Shown here in pieces: positions 26,871 to 35,411 of a stretch of 64,000 bases of DNA. The translations under genes were made by a program, and so were the position numbers. The notes beneath the pieces were generated by a model that was not told where the DNA came from, ran no database searches, and saw only the letters and a list, made by a program, of their open reading frames with translations. The stretch spans positions 1-64,000 of the forward strand of contig JAFEBI010000022.1 in assembly GCA_018242725.1 (NCBI GenBank). Direction: 5' to 3'. Position 1 is the first letter of the stretch, and each line of letters begins with the position of its first letter. Source of the DNA: Nitrospira sp. (lineage in GTDB: Bacteria > Nitrospirota > Nitrospiria > Nitrospirales > Nitrospiraceae).

Positions 26871-27191
26871 TCAACTCGATTCATGAGAATCGATGACATA
26901 TTGCGGAGGACCGGTTGGCTCTGTTGTAACCTGACTATATCGGCAGGGGGGGATATCCGCTTGGAGCCTTCGCAGGAGTGTTGTCATCTTCATCGTACCG
27001 GGTATCTCGCAAATCCAGACGTGCATGCCGGATTCCAGTTCATCGAAGTGGCGTTGCACGCGAAAGCTCGGCTGTTCCATGAAGTAGGCGGAGAGAAACC
27101 CGTTGACGGCCGTCACCACCCAAGGATGGTCTTTAATGTAGCGGTAGCTGAGTCGGAGTTCTACAACGGAGACGTCTTCTCCAGGTTCCAT
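26871..27191 (-). CDS. hypothetical protein
   Basis: A 106-residue frame located 68 bases upstream of the lysine-pathway pair on the same strand. It has features of a real protein (YIKDHPWVVTAVNGFLSAYF, DELESGMHVWICEIPGTMKM, a Pro-rich tail) but no family I recognise. No good ribosome site precedes the ATG at 27191. It could be the first gene of that operon or a non-coding frame. Confidence 0.5.
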   Translation of the reverse strand: MEPGEDVSVVELRLSYRYIKDHPWVVTAVNGFLSAYFMEQPSFRVQRHFDELESGMHVWICEIPGTMKMTTLLRRLQADIPPCRYSQVTTEPTGPPQYVIDSHESS

Positions 27192-27443
27192 GGATGCACT
27201 CTAGCAAGTCCGAGGTGAAGACTGCCACCAGATAAAACTGAAAATGTTGTGTGAACGGCGTTACCCGTCATGGACGAAGCGCCGTCAACTCGCTTGATAT
27301 CGATTCCTCGATAGCCATGTTCTCACCAATCACATGCTAGGGTCCAATAGTGGGTAAGAAGTGGATCGTTTATAACGTGGTCCATTGTGTTCCATCATCC
27401 GACCTGGACGGACCACCGAGGGCCGGACCAAGCGTGCGCTGCC

Positions 27444-27602
27444 TTAAGTCTCAGGATCGCGGACAAGGGTCTTGGATTGGGAGACGGAGAGGATCGTGGT
27501 GGTCACCAGTTTCCAGGCCAATGCCAGATCACGATCCCCGGTCACGAGCCACTCGGCCTGTACCGCGAGTGCACAGGCGAGGAACTTCGTATCGGCAGGG
27601 AG
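27444..27602 (-). pseudogene. PIN-domain toxin (VapC-like) C-terminal remnant
   Basis: Translating the minus strand from 27593 to the TAA at 27444-27446 gives DTKFLACALAVQAEWLVTGD, continuing RDLALAWKLVTTTILSV. This is the C-terminal half of a PIN nuclease, including the D-x-K-F-L-x-C-A-L and TGDRDL motifs that carry metal-binding aspartates. A stop codon lies three codons before this segment and no start or N-terminal acidic residues are readable in frame. It is therefore a decayed toxin gene; no antitoxin was found next to it. Confidence 0.65.
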
Positions 27603-27773
27603 TCAATGTTGGTCGATGATGTCCGGCGCATTTTTGCCGACCTGTTGGCGGCTTCAGCCACGTGGCGTACAGTAGACCGGTGAGGTCTCTGTGCGCTGTG
27701 GCACCGGACCGGTGCGGCTGTTGATGGTGATGCACGGTTCAAGATTTGACCCCATATCCATGATTACTCCACG

Positions 27774-28127
27774 CTGGAGGCACATCAACCGCTTGGACGG
27801 GCGACAGGGGCGACCCATGTCGCGGCGATGTGCTCGCCGGATGGTGGCATTCTCCTGGCTCGCGAAGATGTCGGTCGGCATCACGCGCTCGATAAGCTGA
27901 TCGGAGCATTGGCGATGACACGCATCGACCCGTTTTCCGGCTTCTTTTTACTTTCCGCCCGATGCAGCTATGAGTTGGTTGAGAAGACCGTGCAGGCCGG
28001 TTGTCCGATGCTGGTGACGGTCTCCGCGCCGACCACGTGGGCGATCGAGGCAGGATTGACGCTCGTTACATTGGCACGACCGGATTCAGCGATGATTCTG
28101 TGCGATTCCCTGGGGAACATTGCTTGA
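27774..28127 (+). pseudogene. truncated duplicate of fdhD (3' part)
   Basis: From LEAHQPLGRATGATHVAAMC to the final NIA stop, 115 residues align with the intact FdhD at 32040-32846, with about 12 substitutions and one four-residue deletion. The upstream bases (about 27735-27773) still resemble the intact gene but contain a stop at 27747-27749 and small gaps. The N-terminal half, including the CGLCG motif, is missing. An ATG at 27828 opens a 99-residue frame that is unlikely to make a working protein. It lies in the same orientation 4.7 kb before the intact copy, with the methyltransferase and fdhF-like genes between. Confidence 0.85.
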
Positions 28128-28207
28128 CGCATCTCGCCCGTCATCGATCAAATCAAACAAGACCATGAATTACTGGATGAGCTAGGGGCGTTAGGAAATT
28201 AATGCCC

Positions 28208-29206
28208 TCATGATCGCACAAGCCTGTCATCCACCTGTGCGACCAACAGCTCACTTGTCGGAACATCGGCACGCACGGCTCGAAACATGCCAAAGCGACA
28301 CAACCCGGTCCCAAATGCCAGGCGCATGAAGAGGATTGTGGGCACTTCTCGTAAGGACTTCATCAATCCGCTCACGCCAAATCGAACAAGCCCTGCGGGA
28401 CGGACAATTCCTTGCCGGATCGAGTCGAGCCATGAGGGGAGAGTTTCGGTAGTCCAATCTGCCGTGATGACTTTACCCGCCACCAGTCCCGTGGCTTCCA
28501 GTAATTCTGCAAACCCTTCGATGCTGGAAAATGCCGGATGAGACCATTGATCGAGTAGTTGTCGCATCACCGGCTTTTCCCAACCATTGAGCGGCACCTG
28601 GCGATCGTCTCGCTGATTCCAATCGGCCACCACCAGAATTCCACCAGGCTTCAACACGCGCAAAAGCTCTCGGGCAAATTGTGCCTTATCGGGCATATGC
28701 GGTCCGGCCTCGATCGACCAGACCACATCAAAACTGGCATCGGGGAACGACAAGGCCAACGCATCATCGACTTGAAAGTGGGCGTTCACCTCCGGAGGGG
28801 TCAGTTCCTGAGCCCGTCTGACTTGCTGAGGGCTGATAGTAATTCCGGTGACGGCAAAGCCATACTCTCGCGCCAGCATGCGACTGCTGCCGCCGATGCC
28901 GCAGCCCACGTCCAACATCGTCGCGCCGGAAGGAAGCGTGTTTAAACCACCCCAACGCACCATTTCATGCACAAAGTCCGACTTGGCCGTGAGAAAATCT
29001 TTATTGCGGGGTGGAGAGCCGTAATGTCCCAGATGAATATGTTCGCCCCAGTAGAATTCGAGAATGCCGTCATTCGTCCAGTCATCATAGGAATTGGCGA
29101 CAGAATCGGCGGACTCATAGGTGCGGGGAAAAAGCACGTACAGCGCTACTCCGATCAGCAGTGCGATCAGGGGAAGAACGATCGCCCATATCAATATGTT
29201 CATCAT
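28208..29206 (-). CDS. membrane-anchored SAM-dependent methyltransferase (tocopherol/quinol methyltransferase-like)
   Basis: A 332-residue protein. An N-terminal TM helix (about 4-26) precedes a class I methyltransferase domain: YGSPPRNKDF, SAM-binding motif I MLDVGCGIGGSSRML (about 96-110), then VTGITISPQQV, ALALSFPDASFDVVWSIEAG (acidic residue) and LRVLKPGGILVVADW. The EFYWGEHIHLGHYG entry motif is typical of gamma-tocopherol and MPBQ/MSBQ methyltransferases, which act on plastoquinol or tocopherol precursors. Here a quinone or other lipid substrate is plausible because of the membrane anchor. It stands alone between gene remnants. Confidence 0.8.
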   Translation of the reverse strand: MMNILIWAIVLPLIALLIGVALYVLFPRTYESADSVANSYDDWTNDGILEFYWGEHIHLGHYGSPPRNKDFLTAKSDFVHEMVRWGGLNTLPSGATMLDVGCGIGGSSRMLAREYGFAVTGITISPQQVRRAQELTPPEVNAHFQVDDALALSFPDASFDVVWSIEAGPHMPDKAQFARELLRVLKPGGILVVADWNQRDDRQVPLNGWEKPVMRQLLDQWSHPAFSSIEGFAELLEATGLVAGKVITADWTTETLPSWLDSIRQGIVRPAGLVRFGVSGLMKSLREVPTILFMRLAFGTGLCRFGMFRAVRADVPTSELLVAQVDDRLVRS

Positions 29207-29298
29207 CGCGAATGTCGGAGTGAACGTGGTTTCATTACCATGCTATGGACAATACACAGAAAAGTGACCAAGTAACCTAGGAAATGTCCATGCCTTCT

Positions 29299-29610
29299 CT
29301 ATGGCTGTGCTAACAGAGGAGAAAAGTGGAGTAGATTAGCCTCGGAATGCTGCGAGGTCAAGGCGAAGAATATCGGAATCTTCGGGCGAATCCCGTATTT
29401 TGAGAAAGGACAGTATCTTCTCCCACGCAGTTCTTCCAGCGAGCGCGCTCGTGGTGCGAACACATCGATTCTCGCCCAGACCTTGGCTGTCGTTCGGCCC
29501 TGCAAATGATCATGCGGCCGATCATGGTTGTACCAGCCGCAGATGTCCCGTAGGGTGCCGGTGAACTCACGTTCATCCGCAGCCGACTCCATCGCCAACG
29601 CCCGCTTCAT
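29299..29610 (-). mobile_element. integrase-core transposase C-terminal fragment
   Basis: A 103-residue frame containing LRDICGWYNHDRPHDHLQGR followed by TTAKVWARIDVFAPR. This is the C-terminal end of DDE-type integrase-core transposases (the Y-N-H-x-R-P-H...L.GRTP.E.W motif). The catalytic DDE part is absent. The start ATG overlaps the stop of the fdhF-like gene by four bases, which is probably a chance result of insertion and decay. The last 45 residues match nothing I know. It marks an old insertion sequence in a recombined region. Confidence 0.6.
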
Positions 29611-31901
29611 TGTGCTGCGACTCCCGAGTCTTCGCGCCCAGCGACGACACGAACCGGAATAGACTTCGCCGCTGGTGTTCCACTGATCGCATCACGATGC
29701 TCCAGCGGCAACAGGGGATTCAACTCAGGATAATATCCTGCGACGGCCCCGCGTGGCATCGGATAGTCGATGATCGTCAGTCCAGACACACGCCGTGTCA
29801 CGCCATCTTCGCTGATCGTTTCCAGCGCCACCCGCATTCCATCGGTCAATCCGCGTTCTGCCCGGTCCTCGGCGTTGATGAAGAGCACCATTCGGTTGTT
29901 GTGCACACCACGATATCGGTCATTCAAGCTGTAGATCGTGGTGTTGAACTGATCGTGCGATCGTACCGTTGCCAATCGTAACATCGATGGATCAGCAACC
30001 TTCACATTCACCGCGAGGCCTGGGAGTAAGAGAAAATTCGCCTTGCCGTTTTGCGTCGGCCAGATGCGTCTCCTCGGCGGCACATCGAGGTGAAAGCCTT
30101 TCGGATCCTTGATCCGTTCGGAGAAGTCCGAGTAAATGTCCGGATAGACCTCGGCGATCTTGTCGCGAATCAGTTCATAGTCCTGACTATAGCGGTTCCA
30201 GGGAATCCGACTGTCCGGCAGGGTGGCCGTCGCCATTCGGCAGACGATCTCCACTTCCGAACGCAGGTCCTGGCTTGCAGGCTCCAGCACGCCGCGCGAA
30301 GCCGTCACCTTGGATACGGAATCTTCGATCGTCACGAATTGTTCACCAGTTGAGGTTCGAATGATCTCGGACCGCGAGATCACCGGCAAGATCAATGCGT
30401 CGCGCCCATGGACAAGATGGCCGCGATTGAGTTTGGTCGAGATGCCGACCGTCAAGGCCAACTTCCCCATCGCCGCATAGGAACGTTCCGTATCGGGCAC
30501 GGCACGGACGAAGTTGCCGCCCATACCGATGAAGACCTTGGCCTCGCCTCGCACCATCGCCTCAACGGCGGCCACCGTATGGTGACCCGGCGTGCGAGGC
30601 GGCTCGAAGCCGAATACGTCCCGAACTCGATCCAGGTAGGCTTGTGCCGGCTGCTCATCGATGCCGACGGTACGGTCGCCTTGGACGTTGGAGTGGCCGC
30701 GGATGGGCGCAATACCTGCGCCGGGCTTTCCAAAATTTCCGCGCAGTAACAGGAGGTTCACCACTTGTTGTAGTAGCCTTGAACCTTCCTGATGCTGAGT
30801 GAGGCCCATCCCATAACAGATCATCGTAGCGTGTGAACGGATATAGATCTCGGCGATCCGGCGAATCTGCGCTTCACTGACTCCGGACATTTCGACAATC
30901 TCCGGCCAATCGTGGGTCAGCACCTCTTCTCGAATCGATGCAAATCCGGTCGTATGCATCCGGATGAACGCACGGTCGAGTACCGGTTCGCCCGCCGCGT
31001 CACGCTCGAACAAGATCTTCATGATGCCCTTGAACAAGGCGAGATCGCCGCCGATGCGGATATGGACGAATTCACTCGCGATCTCGGTCGATCCAAAGGT
31101 TGCCATCTGAATGACATCTTGCGGCGCGGTAAACCGGATCAGCGCTCGCTCCGGCATGGGATTGACAGCCACGATCGGCACGCCGCGCTTGCGTGCCTCG
31201 ACCAGATTGGTCATCATCCGAGGCGAGTTGGTACCCGTGTTTTGACCAACCACGAAGATCGCCTCCGCATGGTCGAAATCGTCCATGATCACGGTGCCTT
31301 TGCCGACACCAATCGCGGGGGGCAGCCCGCGACTCGTCGGTTCATGGCACATATTCGAGCAATCGGGGAAATTGTTGGTGCCGAAGGCTCGGACGAAGAT
31401 CGCATAGAGAAAGGCCGCTTCGTTGGGTGTGCGACCCGACGTATAAAATTCCGCTTGGTGCGGACTGTCGAGCGCTCTTAAATGACCGCCGATCAGCTCG
31501 AATGCCTCCTCCCACGTACAGGGCACATAGTGATCCGTCGATGCGTCGTAGCGCATCGGCTCGGTCAGACGCCCTTGCATTTCCAACCAGTAATCCGACT
31601 GCGTCATCAGCTCGGTCACGGTATGGCGCTGAAAAAACTCGCGCGTGAGTCGGCGCGAGGTCGCCTCAAAGGCCAAAGCCTTGGCCCCGTTTTCGCAAAA
31701 CTCCAACGTCTTTCGGCACTCCGGATCGGGGAATGCGCAACTGGGACATTTAAAACCGCCGGGCTGATTCATCGAGAGCAACGCGCGCGACCCGGTGGTG
31801 AGCACGCTCTGTTCCAAGAGCACCTTGGCCGTGGCCGCTGCCGCGCCCCATCCACCGGCGGGATGGGTATAGGGTTTAAAGCGAGGGGTGTCGTCCGCCA
31901 T
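29607..31901 (-). CDS. molybdopterin oxidoreductase of the FdhF/YdeP family
   Basis: A 764-residue protein. The N-terminal iron-sulfur motif is CPSCAFPDPECRK with a further CENG. The molybdopterin-binding regions follow: EFYTSGRTPNEAAFLYAIF, FPDCSNMCHEPTSRGLP, VGQNTGTNSPRMM and LLLLRGNFGKPGAGIAPIRG, with a C-terminal domain beginning LATVRSHDQFNTTIY. This layout fits the YdeP group of formate dehydrogenase-like proteins, whose substrate is uncertain. It is divergent from fdhD, the sulfurtransferase that activates formate dehydrogenases, which supports formate-related function. Its stop overlaps the transposase fragment. Cofactor assembly genes are not visible nearby. Confidence 0.9.
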   Translation of the reverse strand: MADDTPRFKPYTHPAGGWGAAAATAKVLLEQSVLTTGSRALLSMNQPGGFKCPSCAFPDPECRKTLEFCENGAKALAFEATSRRLTREFFQRHTVTELMTQSDYWLEMQGRLTEPMRYDASTDHYVPCTWEEAFELIGGHLRALDSPHQAEFYTSGRTPNEAAFLYAIFVRAFGTNNFPDCSNMCHEPTSRGLPPAIGVGKGTVIMDDFDHAEAIFVVGQNTGTNSPRMMTNLVEARKRGVPIVAVNPMPERALIRFTAPQDVIQMATFGSTEIASEFVHIRIGGDLALFKGIMKILFERDAAGEPVLDRAFIRMHTTGFASIREEVLTHDWPEIVEMSGVSEAQIRRIAEIYIRSHATMICYGMGLTQHQEGSRLLQQVVNLLLLRGNFGKPGAGIAPIRGHSNVQGDRTVGIDEQPAQAYLDRVRDVFGFEPPRTPGHHTVAAVEAMVRGEAKVFIGMGGNFVRAVPDTERSYAAMGKLALTVGISTKLNRGHLVHGRDALILPVISRSEIIRTSTGEQFVTIEDSVSKVTASRGVLEPASQDLRSEVEIVCRMATATLPDSRIPWNRYSQDYELIRDKIAEVYPDIYSDFSERIKDPKGFHLDVPPRRRIWPTQNGKANFLLLPGLAVNVKVADPSMLRLATVRSHDQFNTTIYSLNDRYRGVHNNRMVLFINAEDRAERGLTDGMRVALETISEDGVTRRVSGLTIIDYPMPRGAVAGYYPELNPLLPLEHRDAISGTPAAKSIPVRVVAGREDSGVAAQ

Positions 31902-31972
31902 GTCGTGGTCTTCTTTATCCTACTGGAAGAGAGACCCTACTGTTACATACCCTCACGGTTGAAGTCACCTCA

Positions 31973-31982
31973 CCCCCCCCCC
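31973..31982. repeat. homopolymeric C tract (C10)
   Basis: Ten consecutive C lie in the gap between the divergent fdhF-like and fdhD genes, six bases before a TTGACA element. Such runs can change length by slippage. Confidence 0.75.
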
Positions 31983-31987
31983 TCACC

Positions 31988-32016
31988 TTGACAAGCACAA
32001 GGGCGGTCACTACGCT
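31988..32016 (+). promoter_or_regulatory. candidate fdhD promoter
   Basis: TTGACA at 31988-31993 and TACGCT at 32011-32016 are separated by 17 bases. The -35 is perfect and the -10 weak, and they sit about 24 bases before the fdhD start. It lies beside the C10 tract. Confidence 0.45.
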
Positions 32017-32039
32017 CGACATCAACGGAGCCCATCACG

Positions 32040-32846
32040 ATGTCCATGCTCTCATCCCGCCGTTACGCAATCAGGCAAATCCGTTTTACCGACATACGCG
32101 ATGGTGACACGCACCGCGATGTTCCAATTGAAGTTCCGATTGCAATCGAAGTGTGCGGTATTAAATATGCCGTCATGATGGCGACTCCATCGGATCTTCG
32201 TGATTATGCCGTGGGCTTTGTCCTGAGTGAAGGGCTTGTGCGGCAAGCGGCACAGATCCGTGACATCACGGTGCTTCCCGCCAACGGCGGCAGGATCGTT
32301 CGGATCTCCTTGCCGCCGGAGCAGGCTTCACAGGTCTGTGCTCGAGCCCGCACACGCATGTCCGAAAGCAGCTGTGGCCTGTGCGGAATGGAGAGCATCG
32401 AGCAAATTCTTCGTCCCTTGCCTCCGATCACAGCCAGGATTCAAACTGATCACAGGGCTATCACGCGGGCACTCTCCATGCTGGAGGCACATCAACCGCT
32501 TGGACGGGCGACAGGGGCGACCCATGTCGCGGCGATGTGCTCGTCGGATGGTTGCATTCTCCAGGCTCGCGAAGATGTCGGGCGGCATAACGCGCTCGAT
32601 AAGCTGATCGGAGCATTGGCGATGACACGCATCGACCCGTCTTCCGGCTTCTTTTTACTTTCCGCCCGATGCAGCTATGAGTTGGTTGAGAAGACCGTGC
32701 AGGCCGGTTGCCCGATGTTGGTGACGGTCTCCGCGCCGACTACGTTGGCGATCGACCGTGCACTCGAGGCTAACTTGACCTTAGTCGCCTTGGCACGACC
32801 GGACTCGGCGATGATCTTATGCGATCCTCAACAAAATATCGCTTGA
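32040..32846 (+). CDS. fdhD: formate dehydrogenase accessory sulfurtransferase FdhD
   Basis: A 268-residue protein, of normal length. It carries SSCGLCG (the CxxC redox motif that accepts sulfur), FVLSEGLVRQAAQI, REDVGRHNALDKLIGA, SARCSYELVEKTVQAG and SAPTTLAI. FdhD takes sulfur from the cysteine desulfurase IscS to the molybdenum cofactor and is needed for formate dehydrogenase activity. It is divergent from the fdhF-like gene and has a truncated copy 4.7 kb upstream. GGAG lies before the ATG at 32040; an ATG at 32046 is an alternative. Confidence 0.95.
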   Translation: MSMLSSRRYAIRQIRFTDIRDGDTHRDVPIEVPIAIEVCGIKYAVMMATPSDLRDYAVGFVLSEGLVRQAAQIRDITVLPANGGRIVRISLPPEQASQVCARARTRMSESSCGLCGMESIEQILRPLPPITARIQTDHRAITRALSMLEAHQPLGRATGATHVAAMCSSDGCILQAREDVGRHNALDKLIGALAMTRIDPSSGFFLLSARCSYELVEKTVQAGCPMLVTVSAPTTLAIDRALEANLTLVALARPDSAMILCDPQQNIA

Positions 32847-32886
32847 TGCATCTTGTCTTCCATTCCTCACACGATACCTCACCATC

Positions 32887-33174
32887 ATGGTCTTCTCCAC
32901 GGCTCCGGAACGACACTCATCAAACGTCGTCCGGTTTCACGGAATCACCACGCCTCCGCTCGGTGCCGCGTTGGTGAAAGCAGGCCGGCATGCCGAGGTT
33001 GAGAAGGTGTATCGCAAAAACCTCCGGCTTTTTCCTGGGAACGGGTAGGCGCTATTCTGCCTTGCACGGGTCCTCCGAGCGCAGAGCGAGAAGGATGAAG
33101 CAACAGTAACAGAGCCACGTTTTCACAAGGCTTGGTCTGACACAGATGTGAGGCTGACGGCATCGAGGCTCTGA
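32887..33174 (+). pseudogene. TPR-protein C-terminal remnant with in-frame stop
   Basis: The frame from 32887 reads PPLGAALVKAGRHAEVEKVY and RKNLRLFPGNG, then an amber codon at 33046-33048. It continues in the same frame as ALFCLARVLRAQSEKDEA, RFHKAWSDTDVRLTASRL and a TGA at 33172-33174. This is a tetratricopeptide pair (helices with Y and N-x-W-A-L patterns) in which a tryptophan codon TGG has become TAG. The N-terminal part of the gene is missing. I read it as a decayed gene. Confidence 0.6.
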
Positions 33175-33260
33175 GGTTCTAAGGGAAGGAACGCATGGGA
33201 AAAGATCGGGAAGCGTCGCATCGAATCGACGTAGGTTTTCTGACCCATTGGGCCATCTGG

Positions 33261-33596
33261 TCAGTTTGTGGAGTTACGTTTGAGTAGGTCGGCAAGATGG
33301 GCAAAAGGCGTAAAGGTCGAAGGTTGTTCTTGCTCACGTCTCCGTGGTGTGTCACCCGGCGTGTCGGCTATCAGATGGCGCTGGTGTTCATTGTCATGAC
33401 AATAGAGACAGAGCAACTCCCAGTTGCTGCCATCTGGGGGATTGTTGTCATGGTTGTGGTCTTTGTGATGGACGGTGAGCTGGTTCAGCTTTTTACCGTC
33501 AAATTCTCGTCCGCAGTGCGCACAAATCCATGGAAAAAGTTTGAGGGCAATGGTTCGATACGTCTGTTCGTGATGCGGTGGGGTGCTTCGTGCCAT
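33261..33596 (-). CDS. HNH endonuclease, YajD-like
   Basis: A 111-residue protein. The ATG at 33596 has AGAGAGG upstream; the frame extends to 33629. It shows the zinc-binding CAHCGREFDGKKLNQLTVHH and the second pair with HNHDNNPPDGSNWELLCLYC, an HNH nuclease core as in the YajD family. The tail of about 35 residues is Pro/Glu-rich. HNH nucleases of this kind are found alone in many genomes. No restriction or phage gene is beside it, but it stands next to several gene remnants. The target is unknown. Confidence 0.85.
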   Translation of the reverse strand: MARSTPPHHEQTYRTIALKLFPWICAHCGREFDGKKLNQLTVHHKDHNHDNNPPDGSNWELLCLYCHDNEHQRHLIADTPGDTPRRREQEQPSTFTPFAHLADLLKRNSTN

Positions 33597-33716
33597 AAGA
33601 GCCTCTCTGAGATGAACGACTCGGCACAATGATATTATACACCAAGTCTAATCCAGGATGTTGAGACCATCAGCCTGAACTGTGTATGGTACCACCATTT
33701 CACAGGAGATGCTGCG

Positions 33717-34556
33717 ATGCCATTGACCACTTATAATCACGTTGCGATTCCCACATTTATGTACGGCACGGCCTGGAAGAAAGAAGCCACGACGGGGTTG
33801 GTGGTGCAAGCGGTGGAAGCCGGATTCACCGCGATCGATACGGCGAACCAGCTAGTCCACTACGATGAAGCACGGGTAGGGGAGGCGCTATTGCAACTTG
33901 CGCAGCAAGGCATCACCCGCGATAAACTGTTTCTGCAAACGAAGTTCACCCCGGTCAACGGCCAAGACCATCGCCTGCCCTACGATGCGCGCGCGAGCAT
34001 TACGACACAGGTAGAGCAGTCGTTTGCCGGTTCTCTCGATCATCTCCATACGGACTATCTCGACTCGTATGTTCTACATGGGCCCTACTCACGGCGAGGT
34101 TTAGGAGCTGAAGATTGGGAGGTTTGGGCGGCAATCGAATCCCTCTACGACGCGGGTAAGGCCAAGATGATCGGAGTCAGCAATGTCTCGGCGGAGCAGT
34201 TGACCTTGCTCTGTGCGAAAGCCACGCATAAGCCGATGGTCGTGCAAAATCGCTGCTATGCCGCCTTTGGGTGGGATAAAGACATACGAGAGATTTGTCT
34301 CGCGAACCGGATAATCTATCAGGGGTTTTCTCTCCTCACTGCCAATCGCGCCGTCTTTGCCGAATCTGCCATCCGGACGATGGCGGAGAAGTATCGGACC
34401 GGTCTGGCTCAGATCGTGTTTCGCTTTTCGCAGCAAGTCGGTATGTTGCCGCTCACCGGGACGACGAATCCTCAACACATGCACGAAGATCTGCAGTCCG
34501 ATCGATTTACGTTACTCCCTGAGGAAATCAGGCAGCTTGAGACTATCGGTGTCTAG
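33717..34556 (+). CDS. aldo/keto reductase
   Basis: A 279-residue (alpha/beta)8-barrel oxidoreductase using NADPH. The catalytic tetrad is readable as Asp in FTAIDTANQ, Tyr in VHYDEARVG, Lys in LQTKFTP and His in YVLHGPY. Barrel motifs KMIGVSNVSAEQL and GLAQIVFRFSQQVGMLPLTG follow. AGGAG lies nine bases before the ATG. The natural carbonyl substrate cannot be told. The stop overlaps the candidate starts of the next gene, so the two may be coupled. Confidence 0.88.
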   Translation: MPLTTYNHVAIPTFMYGTAWKKEATTGLVVQAVEAGFTAIDTANQLVHYDEARVGEALLQLAQQGITRDKLFLQTKFTPVNGQDHRLPYDARASITTQVEQSFAGSLDHLHTDYLDSYVLHGPYSRRGLGAEDWEVWAAIESLYDAGKAKMIGVSNVSAEQLTLLCAKATHKPMVVQNRCYAAFGWDKDIREICLANRIIYQGFSLLTANRAVFAESAIRTMAEKYRTGLAQIVFRFSQQVGMLPLTGTTNPQHMHEDLQSDRFTLLPEEIRQLETIGV

Positions 34557-34560
34557 TTCA

Positions 34561-35004
34561 GTGGGAAAGATTCTGGTCAAACGCATCTATGAACCGGCGG
34601 CCAAGTCAGATGGGTTTCGTGTTTTGGTTGATCGAGTCTGGCCTCGCGGGATTGCCAAAGCTGATGCGAAGCTTGATCTCTGGCTCCGTGACATCAGCCC
34701 GTCAACGGCTTTGCGAACATGGTTCAATCACGATCCTGCTCGGTGGGCGGAATTCCAGCGCCGTTACCATGCTGAGCTGAAGCAGAAGTCGACGCTCCTT
34801 GCAACGCTCACAGAGCAGGCCAAGGCCCGTCCGGTCACACTACTTTATTCCGCCAAGGACGAACAGCACAATCAGGCCGTCGCGCTCCGAAGCTTCTTGC
34901 TGAAACCATGGGCGAAGATCAGACCTGCGGTGCTGCCGAAAAATCAATCTCATGGAAAACCAATAGAAAAGAGAAGAAAGCGCAGCGATAATGACAACGA
35001 CTAG
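34561..35004 (+). CDS. DUF488 family protein (YeaO-like)
   Basis: A 147-residue protein starting at GTG (34561), or at GTG 34549 within the aldo/keto reductase stop region; no upstream ATG is plausible. Conserved patterns are VKRIYEPAAKSDGFRVLVDR, VWPRGIAKADAKLDLWLRD, WFNHDPARWAEFQRRY and VTLLYSAKDEQHNQAV, as in the DUF488/YeaO group. The family has unknown function, although some members are linked to stress or metal responses. A basic C-terminal tail (KPIEKRRKRSDNDND) is unusual. It probably shares an mRNA with the aldo/keto reductase. Confidence 0.8.
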   Translation: MGKILVKRIYEPAAKSDGFRVLVDRVWPRGIAKADAKLDLWLRDISPSTALRTWFNHDPARWAEFQRRYHAELKQKSTLLATLTEQAKARPVTLLYSAKDEQHNQAVALRSFLLKPWAKIRPAVLPKNQSHGKPIEKRRKRSDNDND

Positions 35005-35045
35005 TGTGTGGTGAATCTCTACTCTTGTCTTGTCGGTGAGGATAA

Positions 35046-35198
35046 ATGGACGACACGATTTTGATGATCTTATTCCTAGTTGGTGGGATAGTCTGTTGGG
35101 TCATGGGGCATCACCAATACCGTCGATGGAAAGCCGGTAAATTAGCCGACAAGATGTTGGCAGATGTGATCAAAGGCAAAGACGCTTTTCGACGATAA
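35046..35198 (+). CDS. small one-TM membrane protein
   Basis: A 50-residue frame (ATG at 35046, TAA at 35196-35198) with GAGG just upstream. It has one hydrophobic helix (ILMILFLVGGIVCWVMG, about 5-21) followed by a basic, helical tail (HHQYRRWKAGKLADKML). Such short proteins are often missed. No known family. It follows the DUF488 gene by 41 bases, on the same strand. Confidence 0.55.
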   Translation: MDDTILMILFLVGGIVCWVMGHHQYRRWKAGKLADKMLADVIKGKDAFRR

Positions 35199-35411
35199 TG
35201 CCCGCTGCTCTCTGTTTTTACATACCAACCCGCTGCTGTACGGAAGTCTGTCAGCCTCCCATTGTTCCCCCTGTCGTTCCTCATCCTGGAGCAGTACACT
35301 TACGAACCGTCATGCGTGGGATGGGCTAGAATAATGAACTGATCTCTTGTCAATATAGGTAAGTCGCTGTGCCTGTGAGAATCTTTTGTTTATGAGAATC
35401 TGAGTGAAGCA

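Noticed and set aside
30912-31481. 189-codon plus-strand frame inside the fdhF-like gene
   Set aside because: Antisense to a protein with clear molybdopterin motifs.
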